Source: Atrina japonica
Taxonomy: Eukaryota; Mollusca; Bivalvia; Pterioida; Pinnidae
Direction of reading: 5' to 3'
NCBI GenBank assembly: GCA_030159075.1
Contig: BROG01000374.1
Location: 186,001-250,000 of the forward strand
Length of the DNA: 64,000 nucleotides
Shown here piece after piece: positions 54,933-64,000 of the stretch. The first letter of the stretch is position 1. Every line of letters begins with the position of its first letter. The translations under genes were made by a program, and so were the position numbers. The notes beneath the pieces were generated by a model. It made no database searches and was not told the origin of the DNA. It saw only the letters and a program-made list of their open reading frames with translations.

Positions 54933-55250
54933 CTGTCTGTATGTCATCTCTACACTCCTGTATGAACACCACTTGTCTGTATGTCATCTCTGTATGTCAT
55001 CTCTACACTCCTGTATGAACACCACTTGTCTGTATGTCATCTCTATGTCATCTCTGTATGTCATCTCTACACTCCTGTATGAACACCACTTGTCTGTATG
55101 TCATCTCTGTATGTCATCTCTACACTCCTGTATGAACACCGCTTGTCTGTATGTCATCTCTGTATGTCATCTCTACACTCCTGTATGAACACCACTTGTC
55201 TGTATGTCATCTCTACACTCCTGTATGAACACCACTTGTCCGTATGTCAC
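54933..55250 (+). repeat. Composite minisatellite: 40-bp unit with optional 14-bp insert
   Basis: The basic unit tgtatgtcatctctacactc + ctgtatgaacaccacttgtc (40 bp) is repeated six times; in four of them an extra tgtatgtcatctct (14 bp) duplicates the unit's own start, giving 54 bp or more. Units are almost identical, suggesting recent expansion. The open frame over it is a by-product. Confidence 0.93.
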
Positions 55251-55497
55251 TATAATTAACTTTGTTTTGTGTGTCGCCATTGTAATGTCTTAATCTTAAA
55301 GTTCTACCAAGATATAAGGGAAAATTCGGGTTCTGTCAAAAACCAATCCAATACTGTCTATTTTTCAAAAATAGGGGTGATAAGGTAGAACAATTTGCTT
55401 TCCTTTGATTCTATGTAATAACGTAGTTCCAATATTCTGTGCCCAAGTCTAGCCTGTCACCCCTGTTAAGATTTAATTTGGACTTGTTGTGTTAATG

Positions 55498-55788
55498 GTT
55501 TGTTTGTTTGTTTGTTTATTGTTGTTTAACGTCCCACTCAAGAATATTTCACTCATATGGAGACGTCACCAAATGCCGGTGAAGGGCTTCAAATTTTGGC
55601 CTATGCTCGGCACTTACGGCCATTGAGCAGTGAGGGTTCTTTAATGTGCCGACACCTACTGTGACACGGGACCACAGTATTTACTGTCTCATCCGACAGA
55701 TAGGAAACCAACATGCCGCCGGCTAGACTCGAACTCACGACCTCACGATCCAGAGTCGAGCGCGCTACCGACTGCGCCAGGCCGGCTC
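55498..55788 (-). mobile_element. tRNA-derived SINE, family A, intact, 14-bp target duplication
   Basis: On the minus strand it starts agccggcctggcgcagtcgg + tagcgcgc (A box), has gagttcgagtc (B box), then the shared body and ends in an (AAAC)n-like tail. The exact duplication tgttgtgttaatgg flanks it at 55484-55497 and 55789-55802. The perfect duplication and good promoter boxes indicate a fairly recent insertion. The head is tRNA-like but no full cloverleaf is claimed. Confidence 0.95.
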
Positions 55789-56679
55789 TGTTGTGTTAAT
55801 GGAAACATGTGCCAGTTTATCTTGGTATGACCTATACATTTACATGTATCTCTGAGTATGTCCTTGTAAATTGTACTGTCAGAATTACATAGGTAACTGC
55901 TACAGGTACCTGTGTATACAGGTGACACCTGCAACTTTGCATACAGTCATTTAGAATGTTAATTTTACACACACAAAAAAAGAAAGAAATGCAGTTAATT
56001 TTTCACAGCACTTGGCATGTATATTTAATGGAGAATTTTTCACTATATAAATGCATATGCCATGTTGGTGTTGATATGGTTTTTGCATACAGTTAAATCA
56101 TAATTGTTTCTGTCTGAATATGATTTCATATTTACATTAAGTGAAACACAAAAAACATATCTACCAGACTTAACACTAAATCTTAGTCTAATACTGGATT
56201 GGATTTATCCTTTTTTTTTCAAATTAAAAACATTTGTAGATCTCCAAGCTTCAAAAGACAGGGTGTTTTCAATGACGTCTTAAGTTTTCCGTTCTCTACA
56301 AATTTCTTGAATAATTATAACTTCTGCTTGTTCCACTTGGTTAAAAAAATTATGATGTGTAAATTGCATTACAGAAACATTTAAGTGAAGATTTCATCTT
56401 GTAATATATTAATTGCTTCACTACTGTTACCTCAGAATAGCATCAACATAGACGCTTGTCACTACAGATTTTTCTTGAGTGGAAATTCAATTATTTTTCT
56501 TGTCTTTCTGATCTAATTTTTTCTTAGAAATATCGCATCTGTTTTATTGTTAGAACTCATGTTTACAAACTTCTTTCACTGATTCTAAGCCCAAACCATT
56601 CAGACATGTACTTTAGAAGTCAAAGCTTCAAATAAATAAAAATAATCTAACTCAACAACTCTAACTCCAACTCAGTTAC

Positions 56680-56815
56680 ACAGGAAGAAACCACCGGCTT
56701 TCCGCAAGTAAATTGGCAAACATTCTCACAAGATCAGCTTATGTGTCAGCGGACTTGAACCAAAGGTGAGAGACTTCATGGTTTGAAGCGCAATGCTTTA
56801 ACTGTTCTGGCTCGG
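56680..56815 (-). mobile_element. SINE family B, minus orientation, fragment
   Basis: gaagaaaccaccggctttcc, gcaagtaaattggcaaac, ctcacaagatcagctta and the decayed head to ctggctcg; the 3' half is missing and a segment before the head is deleted. Confidence 0.75.
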
Positions 56816-57777
56816 GAAATGAGATAGGTATCTCCTTTCGATGTGACTAAAACCAGAGATCCAGTTACGGTGAGCAACATAAGAAAGAGATTATTCCTAG
56901 TAAAGTTCAAAATGTGTGACTTAAAACTAAACTGAAACTGTATTATGTTATGTATAGTTATTTAAAAGTTTTGCATTTTCATTAAAAGCCATACATTCAT
57001 TCTTGATTCAAGTTCTGTGGTCTATATATACAAACCTGTATGATCAGGCAACTCACATCACACCTATATACAACCTCTATATTATGTCAGGTGTTATTAT
57101 ACCATAGTATACATGTATGATCAGGGCACTAGGTCATGATATATTTTCTATACATGTAACATGCACCTACTTATAAGTATCACTTGACGATGTCAATCTT
57201 TATTGAACTGACAAAGATAAATCAGGACAGATTTGACAACAAGGAAATATATCTGTACAGAGTTTCAAACTAGGCATTACTCATACTAATTAACAAGAAT
57301 AAGACAATTCCAAATCTTCACAACAGCTTTACTACTGTAAACATATGAAAAGACAATTTAGTAAGAGTGTACCACAGAAAATACCACCACCTCCCAGCCC
57401 ACTGTCCCTCCCCCTCTATTGTTTGTAATGCTGCAAGCTGGGTTCTGTTACCTGTACCATACAAGAATTAAATATTATTCCAGTTGATTTCACACTTATT
57501 ACTTATTTGTGTGAAGTTCTATAAAGTTATAACACCATCAAGATTGGCCCTTACAGGGTTCAATTTTTATTCTCCCACTGTTCACGGATTTTTCCTTCAT
57601 TTTAACAGGTAATTATTTCCTTGTCAACCCTTAGGGTATTGACAAGCTACACACGCTATGACGTCACAATACAATATATGCTGTAGCTTGTCTGTGGCAT
57701 CTAGAATGCTGTGCATAATGTCAGATTTCATTTGTGTAGATCTACATATGCATGTATTTAAAACATGGGAGAAAAAT

Positions 57778-58140
57778 AATCAACCCTTTCCTTGAGGGTA
57801 TTACAAAGGAATCTCAATTCTTGGAATAAGATTCTTGAATGACAAACCCTCAGCATCTACCTTGAGGTTATACCTTGAGGGTATGACAAATTAATCTCAA
57901 TCCGAGGGTATGAAGCCTCAGGTTTGTCATTCAAGAATCTTACCCTCTGATAGAGATTCCTTTGTCATTCCCTCAAGGTAGAGGTAAATGCCGAGGGTTT
58001 GTCATTCAAGAATCTTACCCTCAGATTGAGATTCCTTTGTCATACCTTCAAGGTAGAGGTAGATGCCGAGGGTTTGTCATTCAAGAATCTTACCCTCGGA
58101 TTGAGATTCCTTTGTCATACCCGCAAGGTAGGGGTTGATT
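57778..58140. mobile_element. Foldback element with 75-bp internal repeats
   Basis: The left arm (57778 to about 57875) reads aatcaaccctttccttgagg, acaaaggaatctcaatt, aagattcttgaatgacaaac, and the right arm (about 58043-58140) is its inverse, ending ggtaggggttgatt. Between them the right-arm sequence is repeated in tandem with a period of about 75 bp (gtttgtcattcaagaatctt + accctc...). The whole can fold into a long hairpin. No coding capacity, no clear target duplication. Confidence 0.88.
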
Positions 58141-59689
58141 CTATTATTCTTCTTTGGCTTTTTAAGTTACAAAAATTTACACACTTGTTGCACATAATAA
58201 ATCCTTCACTTCTTGAACCAAAACTCACTATTATTTCATTAAAAACAATTGCTATTACTATTTATAGTATCAAGGAACTAACACCTTTCTAAGTGCCGAT
58301 TTTAATATTTTATGTCTTAAGCATTAAAAGACTTGTTGATTCAAGTTATCTGGGAAATGAACCTTTTTTAGACAAATGCACTTCTAAGAGTAGAAAAAAG
58401 GATGAGGTTTCAGTAAGTCCTGCAAAAGACATTATTATTCGTCTTAGTTAAATCAAATCCCAAACCCCATCCACAAAAATTGTCCGTATGACATAAGCAA
58501 ATAAGTTTACTGCAATCTAAAATGACTACGCCCCTAACATCAATGCAAGACTTTCTTTCAATTCCCTTTTAAACTGTGCAAAAGCAATATGATGATAATA
58601 TTATAGTTTCAAGCAAGCAGTAGACATCAAACCGACTTGTTACATAATAATGTGGCAGTTTTTATTTCAATTCCATGGTGACTAAAGCTGTGATTTGTTT
58701 CATCAATCATCCTAGATATGTTGCTGCTGCAACAACCTGTAGCTATGGAGAAAAAAATATATAAAAAAAACAAAAACAAACAAACGATATATACATGATA
58801 ATAAAAATAAACATGGCAAATAGTGATTTGAATACTGTAGATGCTTACTTTTTCATTTCTATATTTCAGATGAGGATTTAACATCAGAAACTGATTAGGA
58901 ATAGGATAGAAATCTATTATCACAGACGCTTGATGCAATTGGTATAAAACTGCTACTTGGCATTTTAAACGTCTTGTGCAATCATACACACAACACAGAT
59001 ACAAACATACTGTAGGTACATACACTATTATCATACATATAAACACAGTATGCCTCTCAAATCAAAATGCAAACAGAATTTTTCTTTGCAAACATTCATG
59101 CAGACTGTGTTAGATATCTCCAAATAAACACAATTTCTAGATAAGGGAAGGTGTTGTCCTTACAAGTTTTAACATGGCCTAACTTCTGATATCCAATGTA
59201 TACAAATTAGATACAGTTGTATCTGATGACATGATAAATTGTTTACAGTGAAATTATATCTAAATACATCGGGCAGACCCCCCTCTACACCTCAGATTAC
59301 CTATATGCGAGACACATAAGTTCAACACTAGTTCAGCGTCTGTATATACACGTCTGTATATACACGTTGTTTTAGTATACATATTATTCAACAAAGTCCT
59401 CCATTATGGCCAATGCACAGGTGTCCCTGGAGATAAATGCTTGACCATACAAAGGTCAGATCCAATTTGATGTGCATGAACTCTGTAAATATGTACATAT
59501 ATACACAATTTAGCGCACTTTCCTCTGGACCGAGTTTTTGTAAAATTGTCAAGGTCTGTACATCTTGACTAAATTATTGTGAAATTGCAAATAACCTGAA
59601 ATAAACTTGCCTCTGCCTCTATCATAATTTGACTGTGTTTATATCTGGCTGGGATACCAGATAGAGCTTGGACAATTAGAATTTTTACC

Positions 59690-59890
59690 AATGCTAAATG
59701 CCTTGGTCTAGTGGTAAAGGCCGATCAACACACAAGTCAAAGGTCAGAGGTGCAATTTCCAGTAACAGGTCATCCCTAAGACTTATAAAAATTGACTGTT
59801 CCTTTGACAAGCACTTGGCATTAAAAGTGTATTAGCAACAGGTCTTTCAGATGAGAATTAAAACCCAGGTTCCATGTCATGTAAAAATAC
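59690..59890 (+). mobile_element. SINE-like repeat, family C
   Basis: Starts ccttggtctagtggtaaagg (A-box-like), then gtcagaggtgcaatttcc (weak B box), aagcacttggcatt, gtctttcagatgagaattaa + aacccagg. Matches 20440-20640 in block order. Ends approximate. Confidence 0.65.
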
Positions 59891-61881
59891 CCTTACTGCA
59901 TAATTAATTTGGTATCAGTACACTGCATGGGTCAAAATATGAGGAAATTTGCCAAAGGCTAATGAAATCTCCAAATAAGTTAACAATTCTTGGTGGACTG
60001 TAAAACAACAATACAACAAAATAAAAAAACAAGTACTGATACCTCTTTACATGTTTGTCCACAAGGATGCAGATAAGATTTAGTTTTAGATAAAAGTTAG
60101 AAAAAAATATTGACAGAGCCATGAGAAAATAAAGCCCTCCGAAACTGACAGAGACATGAGACTGCCTAATAAACAACTGATTCTGATGCAAAAATGAACC
60201 ACTAAAATTTGCGAGATGCTTCAGATTTCTCTTCTAGATCTAATACAGTTAATTGGAGTGTTAAGTGGCCAAACAGAACACGTTTTTGCCATTATACACT
60301 CAAAATCTCACTGCAAAATATTGGTTGAATATCACAAAGCATATTTTTATTAACACTTTTTACACCACTTCTCCTAGAGTGTGGCTCCGAAATAATCTGC
60401 TAGCTTGAACTAATTACGTTAATATCTCCATTTATTTTCTTTGATGCTTCTGTGTCAAGGATGAAATGAATGACTGACAATTGTATTTTTTGTATGTAAC
60501 TACATATGATTGTTATGATACAAACACCGAATGCACACATATGTAACCCAAATTCATGGCTTCGCATTCATACCATTCTCTGGTTGCTGTTGTTGTTGTT
60601 GCTTCTTTTTTTTTTGTTTTTGTTTATTTCCGAGCATTTTACGTCACACAAAGTTTTTTCAGATATGCATAAGCAATGTGCTTTTAATGTCGAAGGGGAA
60701 CCTGGATGTTTCGACAACATACAGTATAACATCATAAAATACATGTAGTTATAAAATAGCATAATAAAGATGCAAATGGTAAGAAAGGGAAACTTTGTTA
60801 AATTATGATAATCATCATCGAACCAATGAATGATGAATAGTAAGAAGGAAGTTTCGCACATCATTTAACAGCAAACATCTGTCAGATCGTTATCATTAGC
60901 AATCTTTATTAATGATGTCATAAACTAAAAAGTCATCAGCTGAAAAGTATTGACAATTTAATTACATGTTATATACATATATGTATATGATATCAGAGAT
61001 GTGATGCATCAATGACCAAAGCATATATACATTATCCAACTTATCATATGGGTCTGATATAAGGCCCCATTTCCAATGCAAAAACAATGCATTTCCCCCC
61101 AATTTGCAGTTAAATTTCCCAACTGAAGTCAGCTGACAATGAATTTGAAGAAGGCCTAGTATTTTCAAATAGTTTTGTGTATTTGTAGATTTCCCAATTT
61201 CGATAAAATGTTACTAAAATAACCAATTCAAAAGCCCAAGCTCCATTCCCAAAGTGTGTGGAATATCCCTGTGCGTGTATAGCTGGTTTTACTATTCTAG
61301 TACATGTATATACATGTACTTAAACTCAGTTTTAATTTTACAACTTTTACTATAAATTGTAATTCAACTTTTAATTTCTACTGATGACAAAACAAGGATA
61401 TTTATCATTCCTGTGGAATTCATTCAGTTCAGTTCATATTTTCCCCATCAATAAAGAGAAAATACTTTTACCAATATTTTCATTTGACTAACTAAAATGT
61501 ACTCAAACTATTTTGGGATATCCGTAGAAATACCATAAAATCAAATATCTTACATAGTTAGTGCGAGTTTAAAACAATCAAAATTTGATAAAATTCTCTG
61601 ACATTTGGAATATTATGCAAATTTCAATTAGATATCAGAAAATTGATGTCCTTATACTATAAATCCTTTAGTATGCATACATAACTGAGAATTTGGTAAG
61701 TACATTTAGTCTGCTCATCTCATATTCATAAATTAAACAGATACATTAACATATTAGCATCTCATTTTATGCCCAATTAACTAGATGCCTGCCAGTACAG
61801 TGAGATGATGCACTTGATGGAAGACCTGTAAAATAAATATGTCTTGAGAGACTTAACAAAGTATTGAAATCATGTGTGGAT

Positions 61882-61884
<3 letters not shown>
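59891..61884. other. Noncoding, nothing recognised
   Basis: Small open frames only, no motif. A T-rich tract occurs at about 60590-60630. Confidence 0.5.
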
Positions 61885-61969
<85 letters not shown>

Positions 61970-61976
61970 CCACACA

Positions 61977-62010
<34 letters not shown>

Positions 62011-62058
62011 TACACCCACATATACAAATACACACACACACATATACACACACACACA
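61885..62058. repeat. (CA)n microsatellite, ~80 bp pure then interrupted
   Basis: A pure CA run followed by CA with caaa, cata and ccca interruptions to 62058. The Thr-His and Cys-Val frames across it are meaningless. Confidence 0.97.
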
Positions 62059-62137
62059 TCCTTTAAAACAAGCCTCTGACTTGTGCTCAGACTCAGTGAA
62101 ATTTTCTAAATGCAAGTGAGAGCCCCAACATTACATT

Positions 62138-62332
62138 CCCAATTCAGGGTCTGAAGTCACCAAATTTACTCAATATACATGTACATGTATGCATTCAAGC
62201 TCAACTCAGAGTCTAAAGTCACCAAATTTACTCAATATACATGTACGTGTATGCACTCAAGCTCAACTCAGGGTCTGAAGTCACCAAATATACTCAAACT
62301 ACAGGTACATGTATGCACTCAAGCTCAACACT
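62138..62332 (+). repeat. Three tandem ~64-bp units
   Basis: Each contains gtctgaagtcaccaaa, tactcaa, acatgtacatgtatgca and ctcaagctcaactcag with few differences. Confidence 0.9.
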
Positions 62333-64000
62333 TTTTGTTGTTTTTGTTTTAGTTTTTTTAATTCCAGACATTGTTTACATTTGTAAAACTTCCAGACATG
62401 ACTGAATAGGAAACACATTCTATTTATTTTCATTGCCACTATGATTTGATTGTCATAAAAAGTCTCTATTTTTCAACAATTTATAACGTAAACTGAACAC
62501 TATAGAGAAATCAAGCATCAACTATAATCAATATCATCGTTTTTGTTATCACAATCAGTATCAAGGCTTTTTAATGAAAAATATAACTGTTTTCTGATTG
62601 AAATTGAAAATATCAGACCTGAGTATAAACACTCACAAGAGGTATCTATGTGCATTATTTTACAAGAGAAAATCGATCAAATTTCAGGCATACCAACTAA
62701 ATATAAACAATGTGGCTTTCGTCAGATGAGGTCATCAAAAACATCGACTGATATTACTTCCTATATATATATTTTAATTTATAAAATGTTACCAGGGTAC
62801 AAGGTGGATTGCATTTGATTGTTACCTTTGGTATGTTTGTACAGTACATAATTTACAGTGTCGGAACTTCGAGTACGGTAAACAGGACTGAACCCAAACA
62901 TTCCATTTTAGTTCCGTCACTTTGGGTGTTACGTATCTATATTGATCTTGGTTGACAAAATTTTTTCTGTATCACATGACCAGAAAAGCATTTGAATGTT
63001 CAACTAAAAGCACTGGAAACCCAGTAATTTTTTTCAAACTCCTTATTGCCTAAAAGATAGCAGAAAAGAAGACAAAGAACAAAAGGGTCAAAGGTCATAA
63101 TCCTTAAGCCAGAAAAAAATAAAGCATAAGTCTATATATGGTATATAGACATGTATATCAATCATTATCATTGTTTTGACTCCAGTCAACAGTTCCTACA
63201 ATCCTACATTTGTAGTACACATGTTGTATTTGAAGGGCAATTTTGATCAATATTCATTGTATATATAAATCCTTATCATGTATATCAAAATCTATCTGAC
63301 CTTCACTACATAACCTCAACACAATTCTAAATTTTTACATTATGTCACAGTCCCATATATAATGACCCAGCCTTGAACTGCTCCATCTCAGTCATGAAAA
63401 CAAACTTCAACAACTGACACCAGGTATAATATTTACATTACATTACAAATTCCACTTAACCATTTCAATGGATGTGAAAATAAAGACAATAAAAAGACCT
63501 AAATTTTGCCCTAAATATATGAAGTTTCACAAGGCCAATATCAATGTTTATCAGCACTTAAAAAAAAACAATTAAAGGACATTTGCCGTTATACAATGTT
63601 TTACAGAGTTCCTATGGATTGGCATCTTTATAGACCCTTCAACAGGTTCCAGGGAATCAAATCTAAATACAGGTATATAAAACACTGACAACATTGTCAA
63701 ATGCCAATCAAAAACATTTTTGCTCTTTCGTTCAGGTGAGCTAATAATACCATTAGTGGTAAGGATCATATTACCTGCATGTTCACCTGCAACGACCATC
63801 ATTTTAGCCGTGATAATACATTCCAAGACATACAGGTATTAAGTATGCAGGTACAATATAAACACTCTTATGTAATATAATAATGTTTTAATCATTAAGG
63901 TGCAATATTAAAGCATAGAAAAGACATTTATAAATTCCAATATCTTAAAAGTGATCTTATTTATTCATTTTATGCAATAACCCCATCACCTCTGGTTCAT
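62333..64000. other. Noncoding, nothing firmly recognised
   Basis: Open frames at 62543-62818 (plus, 91 codons) and 63572-63826 (minus, 84 codons) have no known motif, and codon use looks like background. They could be chance. Confidence 0.4.

Noticed and set aside
55717..55788. tRNA gene on minus strand
   Set aside because: Has A- and B-box text but is the head of a SINE with target duplications; no convincing complete cloverleaf.
58627..59046. 139-codon minus-strand open frame with hydrophobic stretches
   Set aside because: No recognised motif, biased by AT-rich sequence; no start context or splice support.
61767..62119. Thr-His or Cys-Val repeat protein
   Set aside because: Translation of a CA dinucleotide tract.

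Overview
This window looks like nuclear DNA of a bivalve (or related) mollusc. It is AT-rich, has intron-rich genes with short exons and GT-AG junctions, and is crowded with tRNA-derived SINEs, small inverted-repeat elements, simple repeats and minisatellites. The phylum is inferred from the style of the repeats; the species cannot be told. I see no rRNA genes, no functional tRNA genes, no CRISPR and nothing prokaryotic.

Two host genes are recognisable and they converge. MAK16 (plus strand, coding exons 6502-17778) encodes a nuclear ribosome-biogenesis protein; nine consecutive exons join in frame from residue ~6 to the stop, but the exon with the first few residues was not found. A TSC22-domain gene (minus strand, coding parts 52699-52847, 40163-40208 and 34791-34988) yields a 130-residue GILZ/TSC22-short-like leucine-zipper protein with a TATA-like box upstream. 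Their products are not known to work together.

Layout. 1-3.7 kb: decayed DIRS-type tyrosine-recombinase retrotransposon on the minus strand, cut by the window edge. 3.7-6.5 kb: noncoding. 6.5-17.8 kb: MAK16, with minisatellites, a SINE and duplicated blocks in its introns. 17.8-21.5 kb: 3' flank with a G22 run, an inverted-repeat element, a short tandem repeat and a SINE. 21.5-26 kb: a 4.5 kb degenerate 33-bp minisatellite. 28.46-29.63 kb: a nearly pure A/T block. 29.7-34.8 kb: downstream flank or 3' UTR of the TSC22-domain gene. 34.8-52.9 kb: TSC22-domain gene with large repeat-bearing introns. 53-64 kb: upstream region with SINEs, a foldback element and simple repeats.

The most interesting signal is a family of roughly 180-210 bp elements with CAGTGGAACC-type inverted termini and TA target duplications (27.2, 31.5, 38.7 and 40.0 kb, plus fragments). 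Each carries a subterminal direct repeat spaced 33-34 bp. The same unit appears as two exact-length copies at 38.76 kb, about 26 copies in a MAK16 intron, and, on the opposite strand and more diverged, apparently more than 100 copies at 21.5-26 kb. I infer that the mobile element seeds 33-bp minisatellites.
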